A stretch of DNA of 64,000 nt. Source: Terebella lapidaria (lineage: Eukaryota; Annelida; Polychaeta; Terebellida; Terebellidae). Location of the stretch: the NCBI GenBank assembly GCA_949152475.1, contig OX424570.1, forward strand, positions 372,001-436,000, given 5' to 3'. A program made the position numbers and the translations under genes. Of this stretch, positions 45,344-60,820 are shown piece by piece. The stretch's first letter is position 1, and each line of letters opens with the position of its first letter. The notes beneath the pieces are model-generated. The model was not told where the DNA came from. It searched no databases and worked only from the letters and a program-made list of their open reading frames with translations.

Positions 45344-48199
45344 ACCAGTTAAACAGACTCAACCACACCAGCACCAGCTAGAACAGACCCAACCACACCA
45401 GCACCAACTAAAACAGACTCAACCACACCAGCACCAACTAAAACAGACTCAACCACACCAGTACCAGCTAAAACAGACTCAACCACACCAGCACCAGCTA
45501 AAACAGACTCAACCACACCAGCACCAGCTAAAACAGACTCAACCACACCAGCACCAGCTAGAACAGACCCAACCACACAAGCACCAACTAAAACAGACTC
45601 AACCACACCAGCACCAGCTAAAACAGACCCAACCACACCAGCACCAGCTAAAACAGACTCAACCACACCAGCTATAACAGACTCAACCACACCAGCTAAA
45701 ACAGACTCAACCACACCAGCTAAAACAGACTCAACCACACCAGCTAAAACAGACTCAACCACACCAGCTAAAACAGACTCAACCACACCAGTACCAGCTA
45801 AAACAGACTCAACCACACCAGTAACAGCTAAAACAGACTCAACCACACCAGCACCAGCTAAAACAGACTCAACCACACCAGCACCAGCTAAAACAGACTC
45901 AACCACACCAGCACCAGCTAGAACAGACCCAACCACACCAGCACCAACTAAAACAGACTCAACCACACCAGCACCAGCTAAAACAGACCCAACCACACCA
46001 GCACCAGCTAAAACAGACTCAACCACACCAGCTATAACAGACTCAACCACACCAGCTAAAACAGACTCAACCACACCAGCTAAAACAGACTCAACCACAC
46101 CAGCTAAAACAGACTCAACCACACCAGTACCAGCTAAAACAGACTCAACCACACCAGTAACAGCTAAAACAGACTCAACCACACCAGCACCAGCTAAAAC
46201 AGACTCAACCACACCAGCACCAGCTAAAACAGACTCAACCACACCAGCACCAGCTAAAACAGACTCAACCACACCAGCCAGAACAGACTCAACCACACCA
46301 GCACCAGCTAAAACAGACTCAACCACACCAGCACCAACTAAAACAAACTCAACCACACCAGTACCAGCTAAAACAGACTCAACCACACCAGCACCAGCTA
46401 AAACAGACTCAACCACACCAGCACCAGCTAAAACAGACTCAACCACACCAGCACCAGCTAAAACAGACTCAACCACATCAGCTAAAACAGAATCAACCAC
46501 ACCAGTACCAACTAAAACAGACTCAACCAGCACCAGCTAAAACAGACTCAACCACACCAGCTAAAACAGACTCAACCACACCAGCTAAAACATACTCAAC
46601 CACACCAGTACCAGCTAAAACAGACTCAACCACACCAGTACCAGCTAAAACAGACTCAACCACACCAGCACCAGCTAAAACAGACTCAACCACACCAGTT
46701 AAACAGACTCAACCACACCAGCACCAGCTAGAACAGACCCAACCACACCAGCACCAACTAAAACAGACTCAACCACACCAGCACCAACTAAAACAGACTC
46801 AACCACACCAGTACCAGCTAAAACAGACTCAACCACACCAGCACCAGCTAAAACAGACTCAACCACACCAGCACCAGCTAAAACAGACTTAACCACACCA
46901 GCTAAAAGACTCAACCACATCAGCTAAAACAGACTCAACCACACCAGCACCAGCTAAAACAGACTCAACCACACCAGTACCAGCTAAAACAGACTCAACC
47001 ACACCAGCACCAGCTAAAACAAACTCAATCACACCAGCACCAGCTAAAACAGACTCAACCACACCAGCACCAACTAAAACAAACTCAACCACACCAGTAC
47101 CAGCTAAAACAGACTCAACCACACCAGCACCAGCTAAAACAGACCCAACCACACCAGCACCAGCTAAAACAGACTCAACCACACCAGCACCAGCTAAAAC
47201 AGACCCAACCACACCAGCACCAACTAAAACAGACTCAACCACACCAGCACCAGCTAAAACAGACCCAACCACACCAGCACCAGCTAAAACAGACTCAACC
47301 ACACCAGCACCTGCTAAAACAGACTCAACCACACCAGCACCAGCTAAAACAGACTCAACCACACCAGCACCAGCTAAAACAGACCCAACCACACCAGCAC
47401 CAACTAAAACAGACTCAACCACACCAGCACCAGCTAAAACAGACCCAACCACACCAGCACCAGCTAAAACAGACTCAACCACACCAGCTATAACAGACTC
47501 AACCACACCAGCTAAAACAGACTCAACCACACCAGCTAAAACAGACTCAACCACACCAGCTAAAACAGACTCAACCACACCAGCTAAAACAGACTCGACC
47601 ACATCAGCTAAAACAGACTCAACCACACCAGTACCAGCTAAAACAGACTCAACCACACCAGCCAGAACAGACTCAACCACACCAGCACCAGCTAAAACAG
47701 ACTTTACCACACCAGCTAAAACAGACTCAACCACACCAGCTAAAACAGACTCAACCACACCAGCTAAAACAGACTCAACCACACCAGTACCAGCTAAAAC
47801 AGACTCAACCACACCAGTAACAGCTAAAACAGACTCAACCACACCAGCACCAGCTAAAACAGACTCAACCACACCAGCACCAGCTAAAACAGACTCAACC
47901 ACATCAGCTAAAACAGAATCAACCACACCAGTACCAACTAAAACAGACTCAACCAGCACCAGCTAAAACAGACTCAACCACACCAGCTAAAACAGACTCA
48001 ACCACACCAGCTAAAACAGACTCAACCACATCAGCTAAAACAGACTCAACCACACCAGCTAAAACACTCAACCACACCAACACCAGCTCAAACAGACTCA
48101 ACCACACCAGCTATAATAGACTCAACCACACCAGCTAAAACAGACTCAACCACACCAGCTAAAACAGACTCAACCACACCAGCACCAGCTAAAACAGAC

Positions 48200-51100
48200 T
48201 TAACCACACCAGCTAAAAGACTCAACCACATCAGCTAAAACAGACTCAACCACACCAGCACCAGCTAAAACAGACTCAACCACACCAGTACCAGCTAAAA
48301 CAGACTCAACCACACCAGCACCAGCTAAAACAAACTCAATCACACCAGCACCAGCTAAAACAGACTCAACCACACCAGCACCAACTAAAACAAACTCAAC
48401 CACACCAGTACCAGCTAAAACAGACTCAACCACACCAGCACCAGCTAAAACAGACCCAACCACACCAGCACCAGCTAAAACAGACTCAACCACACCAGCA
48501 CCAGCTAAAACAGACCCAACCACACCAGCACCAACTAAAACAGACTCAACCACACCAGCACCAGCTAAAACAGACCCAACCACACCAGCACCAGCTAAAA
48601 CAGACTCAACCACACCAGCACCTGCTAAAACAGACTCAACCACACCAGCACCAGCTAAAACAGACTCAACCACACCAGCACCAGCTAAAACAGACCCAAC
48701 CACACCAGCACCAACTAAAACAGACTCAACCACACCAGCACCAGCTAAAACAGACCCAACCACACCAGCACCAGCTAAAACAGACTCAACCACACCAGCT
48801 ATAACAGACTCAACCACACCAGCTAAAACAGACTCAACCACACCAGCTAAAACAGACTCAACCACACCAGCTAAAACAGACTCAACCACACCAGCTAAAA
48901 CAGACTCGACCACATCAGCTAAAACAGACTCAACCACACCAGTACCAGCTAAAACAGACTCAACCACACCAGCCAGAACAGACTCAACCACACCAGCACC
49001 AGCTAAAACAGACTTTACCACACCAGCTAAAACAGACTCAACCACATCAGCTAAAACAGAATCAACCACACCAGCACCAGCTAAAACAGACTCAACCACA
49101 CCAGCTAAAACAGACTCAACCACACCAGCTAAAACAGACTGAACCACACCAGCTAAAACAGACTCAACCACACCAGCTAAAGCAGACTGAATCACACCAG
49201 CTAAAACAGACTCAACCACACCAGTAGCAGCTAAAACAGACTCAACCACACCAGTACCAGCTAAAACAGACTCAACCACACCAGTTAAACAGACGCAACC
49301 ACACCATGACCAGCTAAAACAGACTCAACCACACCAGCATCAACTAAAACAGACTCAACCACACCAGCACCAGCTAAAACAGACTCGACCACACCAGCAC
49401 CAGCTAAAACAGACTCAACCACACCAGTACCAGCTAAAACAGACTCAACCACACCAGCTATAACAGACTCAACCACACCAGCTATAACAGACTCAACCAC
49501 ACCAGCTAAAACAGACTCAACCACACCAGCTAAAACAGACTCAACCACACCAGTACCAGCTAAAACAGACTCAACCACACCAGCACCAGCTAAAACAGAC
49601 TTAACCACACCAGCTAAAAGACTCAACCACATCAGCTAAAACAGACTCAACCACACCAGTACCAGCTAAAACAGACTCAACCACACCAGCACCAGCTAAA
49701 ACAGACTCAATCACACCAGCACCAGCTAAAACAGACTCAACCACACCAGCACCAGCTAAAACAGACTCAACCACACCAGCACCAGCTAAAACAGACTCAA
49801 CCACATCAGCTAAAACAGAATCAACCACACCAGTACCAACTAAAACAGACTCAACCAGCACCAGCTAAAACAGACTCAACCACACCAGCTAAAACAGACT
49901 CAACCACACCAGCTAAAACATACTCAACCACACCAGTACCAGCTAAAACAGACTCAACCACACCAGTACCAGCTAAAACAGACTCAACCACACCAGCACC
50001 AGCTAAAACAGACTCAACCACACCAGTTAAACAGACTCAACCACACCAGCACCAGCTAGAACAGACCCAACCACACCAGCACCAACTAAAACAGACTCAA
50101 CCACACCAGCACCAACTAAAACAGACTCAACCACACCAGTACCAGCTAAAACAGACTCAACCACACCAGCACCAGCTAAAACAGACTCAACCACACCAGC
50201 ACCAGCTAAAACAGACTCAACCACACCAGCACCAGCTAGAACAGACCCAACCACACAAGCACCAACTAAAACAGACTCAACCACACCAGCACCAGCTAAA
50301 ACAGACCCAACCACACCAGCACCAGCTAAAACAGACTCAACCACACCAGCTATAACAGACTCAACCACACCAGCTAAAACAGACTCAACCACACCAGCTA
50401 AAACAGACTCAACCACACCAGCTAAAACAGACTCAACCACACCAGCTAAAACAGACTCAACCACACCAGTACCAGCTAAAACAGACTCAACCACACCAGC
50501 ACCAGCTAAAACAGACTCAACCACACCAGCACCAGCTAAAACAGACTCAACCACACCAGCACCAGCTAAAACAGACTCAACCACATCAGCTAAAACAGAA
50601 TCAACCACACCAGTACCAACTAAAACAGACTCAACCAGCACCAGCTAAAACAGACTCAACCACACCAGCTAAAACAGACTCAACCACACCAGCTAAAACA
50701 TACTCAACCACACCAGTACCAGCTAAAACAGACTCAACCACACCAGTACCAGCTAAAACAGACTCAACCACACCAGCACCAGCTAAAACAGACTCAACCA
50801 CACCAGTTAAACAGACTCAACCACACCAGCACCAGCTAGAACAGACCCAACCACACCAGCACCAACTAAAACAGACTCAACCACACCAGCACCAACTAAA
50901 ACAGACTCAACCACACCAGTACCAGCTAAAACAGACTCAACCACACCAGCACCAGCTAAAACAGACTCAACCACACCAGCACCAGCTAAAACAGACTCAA
51001 CCACACCAGCACCAGCTAGAACAGACCCAACCACACAAGCACCAACTAAAACAGACTCAACCACACCAGCACCAGCTAAAACAGACCCAACCACACCAGC

Positions 51101-54100
51101 ACCAGCTAAAACAGACTCAACCACACCAGCTATAACAGACTCAACCACACCAGCTAAAACAGACTCAACCACACCAGCTAAAACAGACTCAACCACACCA
51201 GCTAAAACAGACTCAACCACACCAGCTAAAACAGACTCAACCACACCAGTACCAGCTAAAACAGACTCAACCACACCAGTAACAGCTAAAACAGACTCAA
51301 CCACACCAGCACCAGCTAAAACAGACTCAACCACACCAGCACCAGCTAAAACAGACTCAACCACATCAGCTAAAACAGAATCAACCACACCAGTACCAAC
51401 TAAAACAGACTCAACCAGCACCAGCTAAAACAGACTCAACCACACCAGCTAAAACAGACTCAACCACACCAGCTAAAACAGACTCAACCACATCAGCTAA
51501 AACAGACTCAACCACACCAGCTAAAACACTCAACCACACCAACACCAGCTCAAACAGACTCAACCACACCAGCTATAATAGACTCAACCACACCAGCTAC
51601 AACAGACTCAACCACACCAGCTAAAACAGACTCAACCACACCAGCTAAAACAGACTCAACCACCCCAGCTATAACAGACTCAACCACACCAGTACCAGCT
51701 ATAACAGACTCAACCACACCAGTAACAGCTAAAACAGACTCAACCACACCAGCACCAGCTGAAACAGACTCAACCACACCAGCCAGAACAGACTCAACCA
51801 CACCAGCACCAGCTAAAACAGACTCAACCACACCAGCTAAAACAGACTTAACCACTCCAGCTAAAACAGACTCAACCACATCAGCTAAAACAGACTCAAC
51901 CACACCAGTACCATCTAAAACAGACAACCACACCAGCTAAAACAGACTGAACCACACCAGCTAAAACAGACTCAACCAGACCAGCACCAGCTAAAACAGA
52001 CTCAACCACACCAGTACCAGCTAAAACAGACTCAACCACACCAGCACCAGCTAAAACAGACTCAACCACACCAGTTAAACAGACTCAACCACACCAGGAC
52101 CAGCTAAAACAGACTCAACAGCACCAGCTAAAACAGACTGAACCACACCAGCTAAAACAGACTCAACCACACCAGCTAAAACAGACTCAACCACACCAGT
52201 ACTAGCTAAAACAGACTCAACAGCACCAGCTAAAACAGACTGAACCACACCAGCTAAAACAGACTCAACCACACCAGCTAAAACAGACTCAACCACACCA
52301 GCTAAAACATACTCAACCACACCAGTACCAGCTAAAACAGACTCAACCACACCAGTACCAGCTAAAACAGACTCAACCACACCAGCACCAGCTAAAACAG
52401 ACTCAACCACACCAGTTAAACAGACTCAACCACACCAGCACCAGCTAGAACAGACCCAACCACACCAGCACCAACTAAAACAGACTCAACCACACCAGCA
52501 CCAACTAAAACAGACTCAACCACACCAGTACCAGCTAAAACAGACTCAACCACACCAGCACCAGCTAAAACAGACTCAACCACACCAGCACCAGCTAAAA
52601 CAGACTCAACCACACCAGCACCAGCTAGAACAGACCCAACCACACAAGCACCAACTAAAACAGACTCAACCACACCAGCACCAGCTAAAACAGACCCAAC
52701 CACACCAGCACCAGCTAAAACAGACTCAACCACACCAGCTATAACAGACTCAACCACACCAGCTAAAACAGACTCAACCACACCAGCTAAAACAGACTCA
52801 ACCACACCAGCTAAAACAGACTCAACCACACCAGCTAAAACAGACTCAACCACACCAGTACCAGCTAAAACAGACTCAACCACACCAGTAACAGCTAAAA
52901 CAGACTCAACCACACCAGCACCAGCTAAAACAGACTCAACCACACCAGCACCAGCTAAAACAGACTCAACCACACCAGCACCAGCTAGAACAGACCCAAC
53001 CACACCAGCACCAACTAAAACAGACTCAACCACACCAGCACCAGCTAAAACAGACCCAACCACACCAGCACCAGCTAAAACAGACTCAACCACACCAGCT
53101 ATAACAGACTCAACCACACCAGCTAAAACAGACTCAACCACACCAGCTAAAACAGACTCAACCACACCAGCTAAAACAGACTCAACCACACCAGTACCAG
53201 CTAAAACAGACTCAACCACACCAGTAACAGCTAAAACAGACTCAACCACACCAGCACCAGCTAAAACAGACTCAACCACACCAGCACCAGCTAAAACAGA
53301 CTCAACCACACCAGCACCAGCTAAAACAGACTCAACCACACCAGCCAGAACAGACTCAACCACACCAGCACCAGCTAAAACAGACTCAACCACACCAGCA
53401 CCAGCTAAAACAGACTTAACCACACCAGCTAAAAGACTCAACCACATCAGCTAAAACAGACTCAACCACACCAGCACCAGCTAAAACAGACTTAACCACA
53501 CCAGCTAAAAGACTCAACCACATCAGCTAAAACAGACTCAACCACACCAGCACCAGCTAAAACAGACTCAACCACACCAGTACCAGCTAAAACAGACTCA
53601 ACCACACCAGCACCAGCTAAAACAAACTCAATCACACCAGCACCAGCTAAAACAGACTCAACCACACCAGCACCAACTAAAACAAACTCAACCACACCAG
53701 TACCAGCTAAAACAGACTCAACCACACCAGCACCAGCTAAAACAGACCCAACCACACCAGCACCAGCTAAAACAGACTCAACCACACCAGCACCAGCTAA
53801 AACAGACCCAACCACACCAGCACCAACTAAAACAGACTCAACCACACCAGCACCAGCTAAAACAGACCCAACCACACCAGCACCAGCTAAAACAGACTCA
53901 ACCACACCAGCACCTGCTAAAACAGACTCAACCACACCAGCACCAGCTAAAACAGACTCAACCACACCAGCACCAGCTAAAACAGACCCAACCACACCAG
54001 CACCAACTAAAACAGACTCAACCACACCAGCACCAGCTAAAACAGACCCAACCACACCAGCACCAGCTAAAACAGACTCAACCACACCAGCTATAACAGA

Positions 54101-57100
54101 CTCAACCACACCAGCTAAAACAGACTCAACCACACCAGCTAAAACAGACTCAACCACACCAGCTAAAACAGACTCAACCACACCAGCTAAAACAGACTCG
54201 ACCACATCAGCTAAAACAGACTCAACCACACCAGTACCAGCTAAAACAGACTCAACCACACCAGCCAGAACAGACTCAACCACACCAGCACCAGCTAAAA
54301 CAGACTTTACCACACCAGCTAAAACAGACTCAACCACATCAGCTAAAACAGAATCAACCACACCAGCACCAGCTAAAACAGACTCAACCACACCAGCTAA
54401 AACAGACTCAACCACACCAGCTAAAACAGACTGAACCACACCAGCTAAAACAGACTCAACCACACCAGCTAAAGCAGACTGAATCACACCAGCTAAAACA
54501 GACTCAACCACACCAGTAGCAGCTAAAACAGACTCAACCACACCAGTACCAGCTAAAACAGACTCAACCACACCAGTTAAACAGACGCAACCACACCATG
54601 ACCAGCTAAAACAGACTCAACCACACCAGCATCAACTAAAACAGACTCAACCACACCAGCACCAGCTAAAACAGACTCGACCACACCAGCACCAGCTAAA
54701 ACAGACTCAACCACACCAGTACCAGCTAAAACAGACTCAACCACACCAGCTATAACAGACTCAACCACACCAGCTATAACAGACTCAACCACACCAGCTA
54801 AAACAGACTCAACCACACCAGCTAAAACAGACTCAACCACACCAGTACCAGCTAAAACAGACTCAACCACACCAGCACCAGCTAAAACAGACTTAACCAC
54901 ACCAGCTAAAAGACTCAACCACATCAGCTAAAACAGACTCAACCACACCAGTACCAGCTAAAACAGACTCAACCACACCAGCACCAGCTAAAACAGACTC
55001 AATCACACCAGCACCAGCTAAAACAGACTCAACCACACCAGCACCAGCTAAAACAGACTCAACCACACCAGCACCAGCTAAAACAGACTCAACCACATCA
55101 GCTAAAACAGAATCAACCACACCAGTACCAACTAAAACAGACTCAACCAGCACCAGCTAAAACAGACTCAACCACACCAGCTAAAACAGACTCAACCACA
55201 CCAGCTAAAACATACTCAACCACACCAGTACCAGCTAAAACAGACTCAACCACACCAGTACCAGCTAAAACAGACTCAACCACACCAGCACCAGCTAAAA
55301 CAGACTCAACCACACCAGTTAAACAGACTCAACCACACCAGCACCAGCTAGAACAGACCCAACCACACCAGCACCAACTAAAACAGACTCAACCACACCA
55401 GCACCAACTAAAACAGACTCAACCACACCAGTACCAGCTAAAACAGACTCAACCACACCAGCACCAGCTAAAACAGACTCAACCACACCAGCACCAGCTA
55501 AAACAGACTCAACCACACCAGCACCAGCTAGAACAGACCCAACCACACAAGCACCAACTAAAACAGACTCAACCACACCAGCACCAGCTAAAACAGACCC
55601 AACCACACCAGCACCAGCTAAAACAGACTCAACCACACCAGCTATAACAGACTCAACCACACCAGCTAAAACAGACTCAACCACACCAGCTAAAACAGAC
55701 TCAACCACACCAGCTAAAACAGACTCAACCACACCAGCTAAAACAGACTCAACCACACCAGTACCAGCTAAAACAGACTCAACCACACCAGCACCAGCTA
55801 AAACAGACTCAACCACACCAGCACCAGCTAAAACAGACTCAACCACACCAGCACCAGCTAAAACAGACTCAACCACATCAGCTAAAACAGAATCAACCAC
55901 ACCAGTACCAACTAAAACAGACTCAACCAGCACCAGCTAAAACAGACTCAACCACACCAGCTAAAACAGACTCAACCACACCAGCTAAAACATACTCAAC
56001 CACACCAGTACCAGCTAAAACAGACTCAACCACACCAGTACCAGCTAAAACAGACTCAACCACACCAGCACCAGCTAAAACAGACTCAACCACACCAGTT
56101 AAACAGACTCAACCACACCAGCACCAGCTAGAACAGACCCAACCACACCAGCACCAACTAAAACAGACTCAACCACACCAGCACCAACTAAAACAGACTC
56201 AACCACACCAGTACCAGCTAAAACAGACTCAACCACACCAGCACCAGCTAAAACAGACTCAACCACACCAGCACCAGCTAAAACAGACTCAACCACACCA
56301 GCACCAGCTAGAACAGACCCAACCACACAAGCACCAACTAAAACAGACTCAACCACACCAGCACCAGCTAAAACAGACCCAACCACACCAGCACCAGCTA
56401 AAACAGACTCAACCACACCAGCTATAACAGACTCAACCACACCAGCTAAAACAGACTCAACCACACCAGCTAAAACAGACTCAACCACACCAGCTAAAAC
56501 AGACTCAACCACACCAGCTAAAACAGACTCAACCACACCAGTACCAGCTAAAACAGACTCAACCACACCAGTAACAGCTAAAACAGACTCAACCACACCA
56601 GCACCAGCTAAAACAGACTCAACCACACCAGCACCAGCTAAAACAGACTCAACCACATCAGCTAAAACAGAATCAACCACACCAGTACCAACTAAAACAG
56701 ACTCAACCAGCACCAGCTAAAACAGACTCAACCACACCAGCTAAAACAGACTCAACCACACCAGCTAAAACAGACTCAACCACATCAGCTAAAACAGACT
56801 CAACCACACCAGCTAAAACACTCAACCACACCAACACCAGCTCAAATAGACTCAACCACACCAGCTATAATAGACTCAACCACACCAGCTACAACAGACT
56901 CAACCACACCAGCTAAAACAGACTCAACCACACCAGCTAAAACAGACTCAACCACCCCAGCTATAACAGACTCAACCACACCAGTACCAGCTATAACAGA
57001 CTCAACCACACCAGTAACAGCTAAAACAGACTCAACCACACCAGCACCAGCTGAAACAGACTCAACCACACCAGCCAGAACAGACTCAACCACACCAGCA

Positions 57101-58739
57101 CCAGCTAAAACAGACTCAACCACACCAGCTAAAACAGACTTAACCACTCCAGCTAAAACAGACTCAACCACATCAGCTAAAACAGACTCAACCACACCAG
57201 TACCATCTAAAACAGACAACCACACCAGCTAAAACAGACTGAACCACACCAGCTAAAACAGACTCAACCAGACCAGCACCAGCTAAAACAGACTCAACCA
57301 CACCAGTACCAGCTAAAACAGACTCAACCACACCAGCACCAGCTAAAACAGACTCAACCACACCAGTTAAACAGACTCAACCACACCAGGACCAGCTAAA
57401 ACAGACTCAACAGCACCAGCTAAAACAGACTGAACCACACCAGCTAAAACAGACTCAACCACACCAGCTAAAACAGACTCAACCACACCAGTACTAGCTA
57501 AAACAGACTCAACAGCACCAGCTAAAACAGACTGAACCACACCAGCTAAAACAGACTCAACCACACCAGCTAAAACAGACTCAACCACACCAGCTAAAAC
57601 ATACTCAACCACACCAGTACCAGCTAAAACAGACTCAACCACACCAGTACCAGCTAAAACAGACTCAACCACACCAGCACCAGCTAAAACAGACTCAACC
57701 ACACCAGTTAAACAGACTCAACCACACCAGCACCAGCTAGAACAGACCCAACCACACCAGCACCAACTAAAACAGACTCAACCACACCAGCACCAACTAA
57801 AACAGACTCAACCACACCAGTACCAGCTAAAACAGACTCAACCACACCAGCACCAGCTAAAACAGACTCAACCACACCAGCACCAGCTAAAACAGACTCA
57901 ACCACACCAGCACCAGCTAGAACAGACCCAACCACACAAGCACCAACTAAAACAGACTCAACCACACCAGCACCAGCTAAAACAGACCCAACCACACCAG
58001 CACCAGCTAAAACAGACTCAACCACACCAGCTATAACAGACTCAACCACACCAGCTAAAACAGACTCAACCACACCAGCTAAAACAGACTCAACCACACC
58101 AGCTAAAACAGACTCAACCACACCAGCTAAAACAGACTCAACCACACCAGTACCAGCTAAAACAGACTCAACCACACCAGTAACAGCTAAAACAGACTCA
58201 ACCACACCAGCACCAGCTAAAACAGACTCAACCACACCAGCACCAGCTAAAACAGACTCAACCACACCAGCATCAGCTAGAACAGACCCAACCACACCAG
58301 CACCAACTAAAACAGACTCAACCACACCAGCACCAGCTAAAACAGACCCAACCACACCAGCACCAGCTAAAACAGACTCAACCACACCAGCTATAACAGA
58401 CTCAACCACACCAGCTAAAACAGACTCAACCACACCAGCTAAAACAGACTCAACCACACCAGCTAAAACAGACTCAACCACACCAGTACCAGCTAAAACA
58501 GACTCAACCACACCAGTAACAGCTAAAACAGACTCAACCACACCAGCACCAGCTAAAACAGACTCAACCACACCAGCACCAGCTAAAACAGACTCAACCA
58601 CACCAGCACCAGCTAAAACAGACTCAACCACACCAGCCAGAACAGACTCAACCACACCAGCACCAGCTAAAACAGACTCAACCACACCAGCACCAGCTAA
58701 AACAGACTTAACCACACCAGCTAAAAGACTCAACCACAT
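48200..58739 (+). repeat. Higher-order repeat, period 5292 bp, two full copies and a third partial
   Basis: Blocks at 48200, 49285, 49601, 50027, 50807, 51550, 52075 and 52416 recur at exactly +5292 (53492, 54577, 54893, 55319, 56099, 56842, 57367, 57708). A third, shortened copy of the first block is at 58708-59763. A 780-bp repeat (50027/50807 and 55319/56099) is nested within it. Confidence 0.88.
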
Positions 58740-60820
58740 CAGCTAAAACAGACTCAACCACACCAGCACCAGCTAAAACAGACTCAACCACACCAGTACC
58801 AGCTAAAACAGACTCAACCACACCAGCACCAGCTAAAACAGAGTCAATCACACCAGCACCAGCTAAAACAGACTCAACCACACCAGCACCAACTAAAACA
58901 AACTCAACCACACCAGTACCAGCTAAAACAGACTCAACCACACCAGCACCAGCTAAAACAGACCCAACCACACCAGCACCAGCTAAAACAGACTCAACCA
59001 CACCAGCACCAGCTAAAACAGACCCAACCACACCAGCACCAACTAAAACAGACTCAACCACACCAGCACCAGCTAAAACAGACCCAACCACACCAGCACC
59101 AGCTAAAACAGACTCAACCACACCAGCACCTGCTAAAACAGACTCAACCACACCAGCACCAGCTAAAACAGACTCAACCACACCAGCACCAGCTAAAACA
59201 GACCCAACCACACCAGCACCAACTAAAACAGACTCAACCACACCAGCACCAGCTAAAACAGACCCAACCACACCAGCACCAGCTAAAACAGACTCAACCA
59301 CACCAGCTATAACAGACTCAACCACACCAGCTAAAACAGACTCAACCACACCAGCTAAAACAGACTCAACCACACCAGCTAAAACAGACTCGACCACACC
59401 AGCTAAAACAGACTCAACCACACCAGTACCAGCTAAAACAGACTCAACCACACCAGCCAGAACAGACTCAACCACACCAGCACCAGCTAAAACAGACTTT
59501 ACCACACCAGCTAAAACAGACTCAACCACATCAGCTAAAACAGAATCAACCACACCAGCACCAGCTAAAACAGACTCAACCACACCAGCTAAAACAGACT
59601 CAACCACACCAGCTAAAACAGACTGAACCACACCAGCTAAAACAGACTCAACCACACCAGCTAAAGCAGACTGAATCACACCAGCTAAAACAGACTCAAC
59701 CACACCAGTAGCAGCTAAAACAGACTCAACCACACCAGTACCAGCTAAAACAGACTCAACCACACCAGTTAAACAGACGCAACCACACCATGACCAGCTA
59801 AAACAGACTCAACCACACCAGCATCAACTAAAGCAGACTCAACCACACCAGCACCAGCTAAAACAGACTCGACCACACCAGCACCAGCTAAAACAGACTC
59901 AACCACACCAGTACCAGCTAAAAAAACTCAACCACACCAGCTATAACAGACTCAACCACACCAGCTATAACAGACTCAACCACACCAGCTAAAACAGACT
60001 CAACCACACCAGCTAAAACAGACTCAACCACACCAGTACCAGCTAAAGCAGACTCAACCACACCAGCACCAGCTAAAACAGACTTAACCACACCAGCTAA
60101 AAGACTCAACCACATCAGCTAAAACAGACTCAACCACACCAGCACCAGCTAAAACAGAGTCAACCACACCAGTACCAGCTAAAACAGACTCAACCACACC
60201 AGCACCAGCTAAAACAGACTCAATCACACCAGCACCAGCTAAAACAGACTCAACCACACCAGCACCAACTAAAACAAACTCAACCACACCAGTACCAGCT
60301 AAAACAGACTCAACCACACCAGCACCTGCTAAAACAGACTCAACCACACCAGCACCAGCTAAAACAGACTCAACCACACCAGCACCAGCTAAAACAGACC
60401 CAACCACACCAGCACCAACTAAAACAGACTCATCCACACCAGCACCAGCTAAAACAGACCCAACCACACCAGCACCAGCTAAACCAGACTCAACCACACC
60501 AGTACCAGCTAAAACAGACTCAACCACACCAGCACCAGCTAAAACAGACTTTACCACACCAGCTAAAACAGACTCAACCACATCAGCTAAAACAGAATCA
60601 ACCACACCAGCACCAGCTAAAACAGACTCAACCACACCAGCTAAAACAGACTGAACCACACCAGCTAAAACAGACTGAACCACACCAGCTAAAACAGACT
60701 CAACCACACCAGCTAAAGCAGACTGAACCACACCAGCTAAAACCGACTCAACCACACCAGTACCAGCTAAAACAGACTCAACCACACCAGTACCAGCTAA
60801 AACAGACTCAACCACACCAG

